Assembly (NCBI RefSeq): GCF_900115195.1
Contig: NZ_FOVO01000007.1
Location: 1-64,000 of the forward strand
Length of the DNA: 64,000 nt
Origin: Xenorhabdus japonica
GTDB lineage: Bacteria > Pseudomonadota > Gammaproteobacteria > Enterobacterales > Enterobacteriaceae
Reading direction: 5' to 3'
The translations under genes and the position numbers were made by a program. Under the pieces are notes generated by a model that ran no database searches, was not told where the DNA came from, and saw only the letters and a program-made list of their open reading frames with translations. Position 1 is the first letter of the stretch, and the number at the start of each line of letters is the position of its first letter. Positions 36,389 through 46,491 of this stretch are shown one piece after another.

Positions 36389-37516
36389 TCAGAGCAAATG
36401 CGGAAGTTTCAGGTATTCCTCACTCTGCATTTCCTGCAATCGAGACAGGCAACGTCGATATTCAAACGTCAGCAACTCACCTTGATAAATCTGTTCCATC
36501 GGCGCATCAGCATTGATGATGAGTTTTACCTGACGCTCATAGAATTCATCCACTAATGCAATGAAACGCCGTGCCGCACTTTCATCCGATGCCGTCATGA
36601 TTGGCATATCATGCAACAAAACAGAATGATAGAGCTTCGACAAAGCAATGTAATCCAACTGGCTGCGGGGATCTTCGCACAATGTTTTGAAATGGATGGC
36701 CAATACTCCATCAACACTACTGATTGCAGGCATGTTGCGATGATTGATCTCCAATACAGGATTCGGCTCTCCTGCTCGCCCAGCCAAACGCTGGAACATA
36801 TGACGCATCTCCTGCCGATTCTGTTCCGTTAATGGTGTCAAATAAAGGTGAGCCTGTGTAAGTGTCCGTAAACGATAATCGATACCTGCATCAACATTCA
36901 TGACATCACAATATTTTTTAATCTGCTCAATGGCAGGCAGGAACCGCGCACGCTGCAATCCATTTCGATATAGTTCATCAGGTGGAATGTTGGATGTTGC
37001 CACCAAGGCAATGCCCCGTGCAAACAGAGCCTCCAGCAATGTACCGAGGATCATGGCATCCGTAATGTCAGACACAAAAAACTCATCAAAACAGAGTATA
37101 TCCGTCTGTTCCTTGAAACCATCAGCGACTACCTCCAAAGGGTTTTCATTTCCTTGTAAAACTGTTAATTCTTCATGTACCCGCAGCATAAAACGGTGAA
37201 AATGGAGACGCAGTTTCCGCTCAGTAGGCAAGCTCTGGAAAAACATATCCATCAACCACGTTTTTCCACGTCCTACCCCTCCCCACATATAGAGTCCCTG
37301 AACAGGACGATACTGCTCAGGGGATTGCCGACCAAACAACTTACCCAATATGCCTTTCAACCCATTGGGTTGAGGAGTATGACAAGATCGGACATTGATG
37401 AGGTCACGATATATGATATCGAGACGTTCAACAGTATTGCGTTGTACTTCGTCAGGTTGATACTGACCATCAGACAGCGCTGCTTGATAGAGAAATGAAG
37501 GTGTAATCGGTGACAT
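36389..37516 (-). CDS. zapE: Cell-division ATPase ZapE
   Basis: AFG1-family ATPase of 375 residues (E. coli 375). Walker A is GGVGRGKT (about residues 80-87), Walker B is ILCFDEFFVSD, and the sensor region has VATSNIPPDELYRNGLQR. E. coli ZapE associates with the Z ring under low-oxygen or stress conditions and destabilises FtsZ bundles. It is transcribed away from the divergent zapG, from which it is separated by a repeat-rich spacer. Confidence 0.95.
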   Translation of the reverse strand: MSPITPSFLYQAALSDGQYQPDEVQRNTVERLDIIYRDLINVRSCHTPQPNGLKGILGKLFGRQSPEQYRPVQGLYMWGGVGRGKTWLMDMFFQSLPTERKLRLHFHRFMLRVHEELTVLQGNENPLEVVADGFKEQTDILCFDEFFVSDITDAMILGTLLEALFARGIALVATSNIPPDELYRNGLQRARFLPAIEQIKKYCDVMNVDAGIDYRLRTLTQAHLYLTPLTEQNRQEMRHMFQRLAGRAGEPNPVLEINHRNMPAISSVDGVLAIHFKTLCEDPRSQLDYIALSKLYHSVLLHDMPIMTASDESAARRFIALVDEFYERQVKLIINADAPMEQIYQGELLTFEYRRCLSRLQEMQSEEYLKLPHLL

Positions 37517-37568
37517 GAAAGTGACAATCCTTAAAATTTTTTATTCTCAGTGCGTATCGTATGTTACA

Positions 37569-37630
37569 GCTCTGTTGGCTACGCTCGCAGCGCTTACCGT
37601 CGCACAGCAACTCGAAATCTATTGAGTATA
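37569..37630. repeat. Internally deleted copy of the palindromic intergenic repeat
   Basis: It contains CTGTTGGCTACGCTCGCAG, like the TTGTTGGCTGCGCTCACTC of the full copy, then jumps to the other end GCAACTCGAAATCTATTGAG TATA. The central hairpin is missing. It abuts the full copy head to tail, sharing the TATA. Confidence 0.7.
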
Positions 37631-37754
37631 TGCCCTTCGTCTTTCAAGTTGCCTCTTTGTTGGCTGCGCTCACTCACCCCGGTCGCATAGTTATCTATGC
37701 TCCCGGGGATTCGTTCCCTTGCAGCCGCGATACATCTTGAAATCCATTGGGTAT
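37628..37754. repeat. Full palindromic intergenic repeat, about 127 bp
   Basis: Imperfect terminal inverted repeats: ATATGCCC..CTTTCAAGTTGC on the left and the complement of TATACCCAATGGATTTCAAG on the right. In the middle is a nested hairpin at 37677-37708, CCCCGG-TC-GCATAG, loop TTAT, CTATGC-TC-CCGGGG. There is no coding capacity. From memory this family is abundant between genes in Xenorhabdus and Photorhabdus. Confidence 0.8.
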
Positions 37755-37900
37755 AGATGCTTTTGGCTACGAATTTTTGACTACATACTTTGGTAAATCC
37801 GTATAAAATTAATATATTAGGCAATAGATAAATTAATTAAATGATAATCAATATTCCACTCTGACTAAATTAACGGTTATAGTGATAGTCAAGATACCAA

Positions 37901-37959
37901 GAGCCTATCCCAGTAAGCGTATATCCTTGCAAATAGAACTGCCTAATGGGATAAAGCTC
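37901..37959. repeat. Short palindromic element, copy 1 (upstream of zapG)
   Basis: A 59-base element starting GAGCCTATCCCAGTAAGCGT and ending GGGATAAAGCTC, an imperfect inverted repeat of the start. It shares its first 20 or so bases with the element at 38624-38683. Confidence 0.6.
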
Positions 37960-38025
37960 TAATAGATTGCGAACAATATTGATTGTAAAACATTGCAGAA
38001 CAATGATGTTACTAAAGGAGTTGCC

Positions 38026-38427
38026 ATGACCTGGGAATATGCACTGATCGGATTAATCATTGGTTTTATCATCGGCGCGCTGGCTGTCCGCTTTGGCAGC
38101 TCCAAGCTACGCCAACAAAATGCGCTACAAGCTGAATTAGAGAAAAATCGGACTGAATTGGAAGAGTACCGTAAAGAGCTGGTCAGCCATTTCGCCCGCA
38201 GTGCTGAATTACTTGATAATATGGCGCGCGATTATCGTCAGTTGTATCAGCACATGGCTAAAAGTTCCAATGACTTGATGCCCAACATGCCAGTACAAGA
38301 TAATCCTTTCAATTACTGTCTGAGCGAATCCGAAGCTGAGACAAATAAAGCGACTGCTAACATGCCTCCACGGGATTATTCTGAGGGTGCCTCTGGTCTA
38401 TTCCGCCCAATCCAAGATAAGAAATAA
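38026..38427 (+). CDS. zapG: Z-ring-associated protein ZapG (YhcB)
   Basis: Inner-membrane protein of 133 residues, formerly YhcB/DUF1043. One N-terminal transmembrane helix (WEYALIGLIIGFIIGALAVRFG) is followed by a coiled coil (LRQQNALQAELEKNRTELEE, then KELVSHFARSAELLDNMA). The conserved C-terminal motif PRDYSEGASGLFRP is present. It coordinates cell division and envelope growth. The ATG at 38026, with AAAGGAG upstream, is the family start; the frame extends to 37993. Confidence 0.93.
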   Translation: MTWEYALIGLIIGFIIGALAVRFGSSKLRQQNALQAELEKNRTELEEYRKELVSHFARSAELLDNMARDYRQLYQHMAKSSNDLMPNMPVQDNPFNYCLSESEAETNKATANMPPRDYSEGASGLFRPIQDKK

Positions 38428-38439
38428 TAATGAACCTTG

Positions 38440-38467
38440 CCGTGGCAACGATGAATGCCACGGTTTT
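38440..38467 (+). terminator. zapG terminator
   Basis: CCGTGGCA (38440-38447) pairs with TGCCACGG (38456-38463), followed by TTTTC. A short but typical intrinsic terminator. Confidence 0.8.
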
Positions 38468-38623
38468 CTGTTGTGATTCTTCATCCAGAATCCAGCAGCA
38501 AAAATTTTGTTTTTTTATTTCTAATTCACGTAAATACCTGTAAAGAAGTTTATTTAAACTACTTTATTAGTGAACTTTGATGAATAGTTGGTAGTCATAA
38601 CAGCATTGAAACAATTAGGCTTA

Positions 38624-38683
38624 GAGCCTATCCAAATACGCGTAATTTCTGAGGCAGCTACATACCCGGACAGGATAGGTATC
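38624..38683. repeat. Short palindromic element, copy 2 (upstream of degQ)
   Basis: A 60-base element starting GAGCCTATCCAAATACGCGT and ending GGATAGGTATC, an inverted copy of its start. It is related to copy 1 at 37901-37959, so the pair brackets zapG. Confidence 0.6.
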
Positions 38684-38730
38684 TTAAGTAAAATTTAATT
38701 TTCTAGCTTAGGTATTAAGAGAACGTATTC

Positions 38731-40113
38731 ATGAAAAGAAAAAATACATTGCTCAGCGCACTCGCTATTAGTATTGGACTGTCTTTAGCTTCAATTCCAG
38801 TGGTAAGTAATGCAGCCTTACCTGCTGCAATGGCCTCTCAAGAATTACCCAGTCTCTCCCCCATGCTGGAAAAAGTGCTTCCTTCTGTTGTCACGGTTCA
38901 TACCTCAGGTACAGAAGTACAACAAAACCAACGGCTTCAATTACCCGACGATTTCCAGTTCTTCTTCGGGCCAGCTTTTCCCCCGCAAGAACAAAGAAGC
39001 CGCCCATTCAAGGGGCTAGGCTCAGGCGTTATTATTGATGCCAATAAAGGCTATATGTTGACCAATAATCATGTTATTGATAATGCAAATAAAATACGTG
39101 TTCAATTAAATGATGGTCGTGAATATTCAGCAAAACTCATTGGGCGTGATCCACAAACTGACATTGCACTTTTACAATTGCAAAACGCCAAAAACCTGAC
39201 CGCCATTAAATTCGCTGATTCCGACAAACTGCACGTTGGAGATTACGCTGTCGCAATCGGTAACCCATTTGGATTGGGGCAAACAGTTACATCTGGCATC
39301 ATTTCCGCTCTGGGTCGCAGCGGCTTGAATTTGGAAGGTTTAGAAAACTTTATCCAGACCGATGCCTCCATTAACCGTGGTAACTCCGGTGGCGCATTGA
39401 TTAATCTGAAAGGGGAGTTGATCGGCATTAACACCGCTATTATCGCCCCCGGTGGCGGTAATGTCGGTATTGGTTTTGCCATCCCCGGCAATATGGCCAA
39501 GACCCTTGCAACGCAGCTTATTGAACATGGAGAAGTCAAACGCGGCATACTCGGTATCAAAGGAACTGAGATGACATCCGACATTGCCCAAGCACTCAAA
39601 GTTGAAGCACAGCAAGGAGCATTTGTCAGTGAAGTGATTCCTAAATCGGCCGCCGCGAAAGCAGGTATTAAACCAGGAGATGTGCTGGTTTCCTTTGATG
39701 GCAAAAAAATTAATAGCTTTGCTGAATTGCGAGCGAAGATTGGTACAACCGCTGTAGGCAAAGAAATCAGAATTGGCCTGCTGCGTAAAGGGAAGCCACT
39801 TGAAGTAACCGTAGCACTTGATAACAGTGATGGCAAGTCAACCAAAGCGGAAAAACTGAGTATCGCCCTGCAAGGAGCGTCCCTGAGCAATGGCACCATA
39901 AAAAATACTCAAGGCATCAAAGTGGATTCAATTACCCCGAACTCGCCTGCGGCAATGTTTGGTTTACAGAAGAATGACTTAATTGTTGGTGCCAACAATG
40001 TGCGTGTGCGGAATATCAGTGAATTACGTAAGATCACTGAAGAGAAGCCTTCCGTTATCGCCTTGAACGTTTTACGTGGTGACGATAATATTTATCTGTT
40101 ACTGCGTAATTAA
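38731..40113 (+). CDS. degQ: Periplasmic serine endoprotease DegQ
   Basis: HtrA-family protease/chaperone of 460 residues. A signal peptide (residues 1-28, ending VSNA) precedes the trypsin-like domain with the catalytic triad His in NNHVID, Asp in QTDIALL and Ser in RGNSGGAL. Two PDZ domains follow, beginning with RGILGIKGTEM and KVDSITPNSPAAMFGL. It degrades and chaperones unfolded envelope proteins. DegP and DegQ are close relatives; the position immediately before degS supports DegQ. A ribosome site AGAGAA precedes the start. Confidence 0.92.
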   Translation: MKRKNTLLSALAISIGLSLASIPVVSNAALPAAMASQELPSLSPMLEKVLPSVVTVHTSGTEVQQNQRLQLPDDFQFFFGPAFPPQEQRSRPFKGLGSGVIIDANKGYMLTNNHVIDNANKIRVQLNDGREYSAKLIGRDPQTDIALLQLQNAKNLTAIKFADSDKLHVGDYAVAIGNPFGLGQTVTSGIISALGRSGLNLEGLENFIQTDASINRGNSGGALINLKGELIGINTAIIAPGGGNVGIGFAIPGNMAKTLATQLIEHGEVKRGILGIKGTEMTSDIAQALKVEAQQGAFVSEVIPKSAAAKAGIKPGDVLVSFDGKKINSFAELRAKIGTTAVGKEIRIGLLRKGKPLEVTVALDNSDGKSTKAEKLSIALQGASLSNGTIKNTQGIKVDSITPNSPAAMFGLQKNDLIVGANNVRVRNISELRKITEEKPSVIALNVLRGDDNIYLLLRN

Positions 40114-40138
40114 CCTATTGAGTCTAAAGAACACAACC

Positions 40139-40190
40139 TACCCAATAGATTTCAAGTTGCGACACAGCCAACAAAGCAGCAACTTGCAAG
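40139..40190. repeat. Decayed fragment of the palindromic intergenic repeat
   Basis: TACCCAATAGATTTCAAGTT (terminal repeat) is joined to ACAGCCAACAAAGCAGCAAC and a short remnant, lacking the central hairpin. It belongs to the same family as the copy at 37628-37754 and sits between degQ and degS. Confidence 0.65.
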
Positions 40191-40289
40191 GTAACAAAAA
40201 GTATAATATCCATGACAGGCACAGTATGATGCTGTGTCTGTTCACTTCTATGCTATCCTTCTTTCAATCATTTATTACTGAATAATGCC

Positions 40290-41351
40290 ATGCTGATCAA
40301 GTTATTGCGCTCTATACTCATAGGCTTATTGATTGCAGCTATTTTGCTGGTCGCTATACCATCTCTGCGCCCCAGTGGCTTAAAAAATCTCCTGAGCGGC
40401 GGCAACAGCAGCGATAGAATATCAAGTTTCAGCAAAGCAGTGCGCCGGGCTGCCCCTGCTGTAGTTAATATTTACAGCAGTAATATGGGAAGTTTTTCCC
40501 ATGAAAGCCGGGAAATTCACCCCTTGGGTTCTGGTGTCATTATGAGTGAACAGGGCTATATTCTCACTAATAGACATGTCATCAATAAAGCAGGTCCCAT
40601 CATTATCGCATTACAAGATGGAAGCTTTTATGAAGCACTGCTAGTTGGTTCAGATAGCCCAACGGATCTGGCAGTCTTAAAAATCAAAGCCAAAAACCTT
40701 CCCGTGATCCCAATTAACCCTGAACGAGTCCCTCATGTGGGAGATATCGTGTTAGCCATCGGCAATCCGTACAATCTGGGACAAACTATTACACAAGGCA
40801 TTATCAGCGCAACTGGGCGTGTAAGTCTTAGTCAAACACGTCGCCAGAATTTCCTGCAAACAGACGCATCAATTAATAAAGGCAACTCTGGTGGTGCTTT
40901 GGTCAATACTCAAGGAGAATTAGTTGGCATCAATACGTTGACGTTCGATAAGTCAGAATTTGGCATCACACCGGAAGGATTGGGATTTGCCATTCCAACA
41001 AAGCTAGCTACAACAATCATGCATAAATTGATCCGTGATGGACGCGTCATCAGAGGATATATAGGTATCACCTCGCAAGAGTTACTCAACATCCGCTCAT
41101 CAGGAAATAACATAAATCAAATCAAAGGGGTACGTGTTTTCCAGATCAAATCAAACAGCCCTGCTGAAAAAGCGGGTATTAGAGTGGGAGATATCATTAC
41201 CAGAGTTAACCACCAGCCTGCAATTTCACCAGCCGAAATGATGGATCAAGTCGCAGAAATAGCCCCAGGTAGCGTTGTGCCTGTCACTGTATTGCGCGAT
41301 GGCACTTCCCTCACATTTAACGTCACAATCGATGAGTTTGATGATTACTAA
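40290..41351 (+). CDS. degS: Sigma-E pathway site-1 protease DegS
   Basis: Protein of 353 residues with an N-terminal membrane anchor (residues 5-27) rather than a cleaved signal. The protease domain has the triad His in TNRHVIN, Asp in PTDLAVL and Ser in NKGNSGGAL, and a single PDZ domain follows (RGYIGITSQEL). DegS senses misfolded porin C-termini and cleaves RseA to release sigma-E. The single PDZ and anchor distinguish it from DegQ. It follows degQ after about 175 bases, so it may have its own promoter. Confidence 0.95.
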   Translation: MLIKLLRSILIGLLIAAILLVAIPSLRPSGLKNLLSGGNSSDRISSFSKAVRRAAPAVVNIYSSNMGSFSHESREIHPLGSGVIMSEQGYILTNRHVINKAGPIIIALQDGSFYEALLVGSDSPTDLAVLKIKAKNLPVIPINPERVPHVGDIVLAIGNPYNLGQTITQGIISATGRVSLSQTRRQNFLQTDASINKGNSGGALVNTQGELVGINTLTFDKSEFGITPEGLGFAIPTKLATTIMHKLIRDGRVIRGYIGITSQELLNIRSSGNNINQIKGVRVFQIKSNSPAEKAGIRVGDIITRVNHQPAISPAEMMDQVAEIAPGSVVPVTVLRDGTSLTFNVTIDEFDDY

Positions 41352-41402
41352 AACGGACACGGCAGATCGATGAAAAAAACTCCAATTGTCTGACCTTATT
41401 CA

Positions 41403-41445
41403 CTCCTCGCCCACACAAGACTACTAACACACGTTGGGCGAGGAG
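41403..41445. terminator. Hairpin between convergent degS and murA
   Basis: CTCCTCGCCCA (41403-41413) pairs with TGGGCGAGGAG (41435-41445) around a 21-base loop. No clear T tract on either side, but its place between two stops suggests a shared terminator. Confidence 0.6.
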
Positions 41446-41460
41446 AAATATTAATTCCGT

Positions 41461-42726
<1,266 letters not shown>

Positions 42727-42780
42727 TCATAATTCTCTTGTTTAATTCAAAGTGTGCTGTTCACGGCGAGGCAAACAGCC

Positions 42781-43035
42781 TCAAAATCCCTGAAGCTTGC
42801 GGTCTCGCTGCCACTGCGTAGGAGTATAGGCTTTAATTGACAACGCATGAATACGGTTATCAGCAATGTATTCCATTAGAGGAGCGTAAACAGTCTGCTG
42901 TTGTTTAACCCGGCTCAGACCATCAAAAAGTGCACCAACAACAATAACCTGAAAATGGCTGCCATCACCGCTAACGATAACTTCATCAAGTGCCAGGTTT
43001 TCCATCAATACTTTTTTAATTTCATTAGTATCCAT
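42781..43035 (-). CDS. ibaG: BolA-family acid-stress protein IbaG
   Basis: Protein of 84 residues, the exact E. coli IbaG length, with the BolA fold: [17 protein letters not shown], the QQQTVYAPL segment and [14 protein letters not shown]. BolA proteins form Fe-S complexes with monothiol glutaredoxins. The start at 43035 is chosen over an upstream frame extension to 43107 by comparison with the family. It is the fifth gene after mlaF in this transcript. Confidence 0.93.
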   Translation of the reverse strand: MDTNEIKKVLMENLALDEVIVSGDGSHFQVIVVGALFDGLSRVKQQQTVYAPLMEYIADNRIHALSIKAYTPTQWQRDRKLQGF

Positions 43036-43117
43036 AAATTGCTCACATTCGTTGTTAGAAAATAACGCCCCTGTAAGTTTATGGCTTACAAGGGCGCTGA
43101 TTATCAAAAAAAAGGAA

Positions 43118-43444
43118 TTACACTTTCAGCTGATTATCGCCAAGAAGAGTTTGCAGGCCATACAACGTTATCAACGTATTTAAACGTTCACTGACGCCTG
43201 AAAATGTCAGTATCCTGTCACGTTGTTGATATTCCCCCTTTAATCGGACAAACAGAGCCAACCCCGTAGAGTCCACATGATTAAGCGAGGAAACATCAAT
43301 ATTGTCAATTCCCTCCAGAATACGATCTTTTTGTTGCCAAAGAGGAAGCAAACTATCACGATCCAATGTGCCTTTCAGAAACAATGTATTGCCTCTCTTT
43401 TCCCAATCAATAGTTTCCTGATTGACTTTTTCTTTACTCATCAT
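43118..43444 (-). CDS. mlaB: STAS-domain phospholipid transport protein MlaB
   Basis: Protein of 108 residues with a STAS fold: [19 protein letters not shown] and [20 protein letters not shown], the latter with the Asp-Ser/Thr loop that contacts MlaF. MlaB regulates assembly and ATPase activity of the MlaFEDB complex, which moves phospholipids between membranes. Two adjacent ATG codons (43444, 43441) are candidates. The start lies inside a 16-bp tandem duplication, so a short out-of-frame ORF overlaps it (separate entry). Confidence 0.9.
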   Translation of the reverse strand: MMSKEKVNQETIDWEKRGNTLFLKGTLDRDSLLPLWQQKDRILEGIDNIDVSSLNHVDSTGLALFVRLKGEYQQRDRILTFSGVSERLNTLITLYGLQTLLGDNQLKV

Positions 43445-43461
43445 GTTCTTTACTCATCATG
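43430..43461 (-). repeat. 16-bp tandem duplication across the mlaB start codon
   Basis: TTCTTTACTCATCATG occurs twice without a gap, at 43430-43445 and 43446-43461. On the minus strand this places ATGATGAGTAAAGAA twice. Because 16 is not a multiple of three, the outer ATG (43460) reads only MMSKEHDE before a TAA at 43434-43436, which overlaps the beginning of mlaB. Confidence 0.9.
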
Positions 43462-43487
43462 CCGCTATCAAAAGTGCTTTTTCCATA

Positions 43488-44117
43488 TCACTTTTTCTTT
43501 TCTAAAGTGATCGGGGCTTTCGCGCTGATGGTCAATTGTTCAGTCAGACCATTTATTCCTTTCTGACGCAGGATATCCACCCATTCATTCTGCTTGGTCG
43601 TGATCATGCTCACGCCTTCCGCAATCATGTCGTAAGCCTGCCAATTACCTGTTTTACTATTTTTACGCCATTGAAAATCTAAGCGAACTGGTGGTTGCCC
43701 ATTAGGATCAATAATCGTGACACGAATTGCCACTATGGATTTATCACCCAATGGCTGTTCTGGTGCAATTTGGTAATTTTGTCCGTGATACATAGCCAAA
43801 GCCTGACCATATGCCTGCTCCAGATAGGATTCAAACGCCTTGAAATAAGCATCACGCTGCTCAGGTGTCGCTTGTTTGTAGTAAGGCCCCAAAACCAATG
43901 CTCCTGCATATTTGACCTGCACATAAGGCATCAACTCCTGATGCACTATTTGGCGCAAGACTTCTGGATTTGCCTGAATCTGAGGTTGTTCTTTCTTCAA
44001 ACGGGTAAACGTTTTTTCAGCGGCATCCTTCATCAATAAGTAGGGATTGGTTTGATCTGCAGCGCTGGCCAATGGTGCAACCACCAACAACGCAACCATA
44101 AGTAATCGCTTAAACAT
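43488..44117 (-). CDS. mlaC: Periplasmic phospholipid-binding protein MlaC
   Basis: Protein of 209 residues with a signal peptide ([20 protein letters not shown]). The mature protein has family segments [24 protein letters not shown] (quoted as [13 protein letters not shown] and KYAGALVLG), [19 protein letters not shown], and [20 protein letters not shown]. MlaC shuttles phospholipids between the MlaA complex in the outer membrane and MlaFEDB. Confidence 0.95.
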   Translation of the reverse strand: MFKRLLMVALLVVAPLASAADQTNPYLLMKDAAEKTFTRLKKEQPQIQANPEVLRQIVHQELMPYVQVKYAGALVLGPYYKQATPEQRDAYFKAFESYLEQAYGQALAMYHGQNYQIAPEQPLGDKSIVAIRVTIIDPNGQPPVRLDFQWRKNSKTGNWQAYDMIAEGVSMITTKQNEWVDILRQKGINGLTEQLTISAKAPITLEKKK

Positions 44118-44149
44118 AAGTGCATTTCTCCTAAGCAGTGGATTGCTGG

Positions 44150-44659
44150 TTAGTGTGCTTGTGCCGGTACCGAAGAGGATTTTTCCTGATTTCCGCTACT
44201 CTTATACAAGAACTGACCAATCAAATCTTCAAGTACCATCGCAGGCTTAGTATCCTCAATACGATCTCCATCTTTCAGCATGGAAGTATCTAAATCAGGG
44301 TCATCAAACCCGATATTGAGGGCAATATATTGCTCCCCCAACAGCCCTGAGGTTCGGATAGAAAGCGAACTGGTATTTGGAATATTGTCATATTGCATGA
44401 AAATATCCAATTCAACTTGCGGCGTGTAGGTTTTATGATCCAGCCAGATTCTCTGCACTCGACCAATCACAACTCCGCCAACTTTCACCGGTGAACGGAC
44501 TTTCAAGCCACCGATATTACCAAAAGCAGCATATACACGATAAGTTGGCTGGCTACCGAAAGCCCGGATATCTGCAACTTTCAGACATAAAAAAATGATT
44601 GCAGCCAACGCAATCAAGATAAAAGCCCCAATCCAAATTTCATTTCTCTTGCTTTGCAT
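44150..44659 (-). CDS. mlaD: MCE-domain protein MlaD
   Basis: Protein of 169 residues (E. coli 183). A single N-terminal transmembrane helix (about 8-28) is followed by one MCE domain with [21 protein letters not shown] and [19 protein letters not shown], and the conserved [13 protein letters not shown] helix that forms the central pore. The tail is shorter than in E. coli. The start at 44659 is chosen with GGGAAC upstream; the frame begins five codons earlier, inside mlaE. Confidence 0.94.
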   Translation of the reverse strand: MQSKRNEIWIGAFILIALAAIIFLCLKVADIRAFGSQPTYRVYAAFGNIGGLKVRSPVKVGGVVIGRVQRIWLDHKTYTPQVELDIFMQYDNIPNTSSLSIRTSGLLGEQYIALNIGFDDPDLDTSMLKDGDRIEDTKPAMVLEDLIGQFLYKSSGNQEKSSSVPAQAH

Positions 44660-44663
44660 CGAC

Positions 44664-45452
44664 TTAGTTCCCAAACATCAGTGCTGTCAGCACAAAATCC
44701 AAACCCAATACCGCCAACGACGCATGTACTACCGTGCGTGTCGTCGCCCTGCTGATCCCTTCCGATGTTGGGATAGCGTCATAACCATTGAACAGTGCAA
44801 TCCACGTTACCGTAATTGCAAAAGCGACACTCTTGAGAAAACAGTTGAGCAAATCTTTTTGCCATTCCACCACAGATTGCATGGACGACCAGAAAAAGCC
44901 GCCATCAATGCCTTTCCAATCGACACCGACCATTGCTCCTCCCAAAATCCCTACAGCAACAAAGATTAAGGAAAGCAAAGGCATGCTAATAAACCCAGCC
45001 CAAAAACGCGGGGCAATAACTCGGCGCAGTGGGTCAACAGCCATCATTTCCAGACTGGAAATTTGTTCCGTGGCTTTCATCAAACCAATTTCTGCGGTCA
45101 AAGCTGAACCCGCTCGCCCCGCAAACAATAGTGCTGTCACCACAGGCCCCAGTTCACGCAGCAGTGATAACGCTACCATCATGCCGAGGCTGCCTTCCGC
45201 ACTAAATGTGCTCAAAACCAAATAACCCTGCAAGGCCAAAACCATGCCAATAAACAATCCTGAAACCACAATAATCAGAAGTGATTGAACACCCACGCTG
45301 TAAAGTTGCTGACGCAATAGTGCCCATTGCTTGGCAGGCTCTGGCTTACCAATGATTGCTCTAAACAACATAAAACCCGCACGGCCGAATGAAGCAGTAA
45401 TCTCAATCGTACGTCGGCCTATTGCCGCCAATACCCGTGTTAATATCAACAT
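44664..45452 (-). CDS. mlaE: Phospholipid ABC permease MlaE
   Basis: Integral membrane permease of 262 residues (E. coli 260) with about five to six hydrophobic segments. Family motifs are [16 protein letters not shown], the [20 protein letters not shown] loop, which contains the coupling-helix region facing MlaF, and the [15 protein letters not shown] stretch. It is the membrane core of MlaFEDB. The gaps to mlaF and mlaD are four bases each. Confidence 0.96.
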   Translation of the reverse strand: MLILTRVLAAIGRRTIEITASFGRAGFMLFRAIIGKPEPAKQWALLRQQLYSVGVQSLLIIVVSGLFIGMVLALQGYLVLSTFSAEGSLGMMVALSLLRELGPVVTALLFAGRAGSALTAEIGLMKATEQISSLEMMAVDPLRRVIAPRFWAGFISMPLLSLIFVAVGILGGAMVGVDWKGIDGGFFWSSMQSVVEWQKDLLNCFLKSVAFAITVTWIALFNGYDAIPTSEGISRATTRTVVHASLAVLGLDFVLTALMFGN

Positions 45453-45456
45453 TCCA

Positions 45457-46260
45457 TTATCCTAATAACTCAGTTTTGTAATCCCCGGCAGGGAAACGGA
45501 AAGGTACAGGCCCGTCAGCAATACCATCAAGAAACTGCCGTACCCGTTGATCCTGATTCATTCTCAATTGATCTGGAGTACCTTCTGCGATCACTTTCTG
45601 TTCAGCCACAATATAAGCATAATCGGCAATGCTCAGTACTTCAGGTACATCATGGGAAACGACAACACACGTAACACCAAGCGCATGGTTAAGCTCATCG
45701 ATCAGCTTCACCAAAACGCCCATCGTGATGGGATCTTGACCGACAAAAGGTTCATCAAACATGATTAAGTCAGGATCGAGTGCAATTGCCCTTGCTAATG
45801 CTGCTCGCCTTGCCATGCCCCCAGAGAGTTCCGATGGCATTAAATGCGCAGCACCACGCAATCCTACCGCCTCCAGCTTCATCATCACAGTTGTGTGAAT
45901 CAATTCTTCAGGCAGTTGGGTATGCTCACGCAGGGGAAAAGCCACATTGTCAAAAACATTCAGATCAGTGAATAAAGCACCTGACTGAAATAACATGCTC
46001 ATTTTCTTGCGGGCAGCATAAAGGCGTGGACGGGACAATGCTGGAATATTATCACCATCAAACCAGATCTCACCGCATTCAGGGCGAATTTGCCCTCCAA
46101 TCAGACGCAGTAATGTGGTTTTTCCTATACCAGAAGGCCCCATAATGGCGGTAATTTTTCCTTTCGGAACGGTCAGATTAATATCAGCAAAAATCAGGCG
46201 TTGTCCCCGGGTGAAATGCATACCGCAGATCTCAATAAGATTTGCTGTTTGTTGACTCAT
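45457..46260 (-). CDS. mlaF: Phospholipid ABC transporter ATPase MlaF
   Basis: ABC ATPase of 267 residues. Walker A is [13 protein letters not shown], the Q-loop region has MLFQSGALF, the signature is [20 protein letters not shown], Walker B is [13 protein letters not shown], and the switch His is in VVSHDVPE. It energises MlaFEDB. It is the first gene of the mlaFEDCB-ibaG-murA transcript and is divergent from yrbG across a 231-base spacer with no recognised element. Confidence 0.96.
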   Translation of the reverse strand: MSQQTANLIEICGMHFTRGQRLIFADINLTVPKGKITAIMGPSGIGKTTLLRLIGGQIRPECGEIWFDGDNIPALSRPRLYAARKKMSMLFQSGALFTDLNVFDNVAFPLREHTQLPEELIHTTVMMKLEAVGLRGAAHLMPSELSGGMARRAALARAIALDPDLIMFDEPFVGQDPITMGVLVKLIDELNHALGVTCVVVSHDVPEVLSIADYAYIVAEQKVIAEGTPDQLRMNQDQRVRQFLDGIADGPVPFRFPAGDYKTELLG

Positions 46261-46491
46261 TATTGGTAGCCCCTAACCGTTAATAGAACTGTCTTCATTT
46301 ACTGTATTTAAATCAGTAATAATGCATACTACAAAAAATTGCCTAATTTGCGTTAGCAAAGTTGTGACAAATTTTACTTTTTATCGCTTGATCGTCAGAA
46401 TGTATAAGTCTAGCTGAATAAACGTTCCATGTTTAAAAATCAACCATCATTAGCATTATGCTCGGAATAAATCTTATTTAAGGAACACTCT

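Noticed and set aside
39243-39899. 218-codon open frame antisense to degQ
   Set aside because: It lies wholly inside degQ, is rich in Pro, Ser and Leu as expected for a mirrored frame, and has no family features or ribosome site.
41403-41445. Small RNA between degS and murA
   Set aside because: Only a stem with a large loop is visible; no promoter or conserved RNA pattern.
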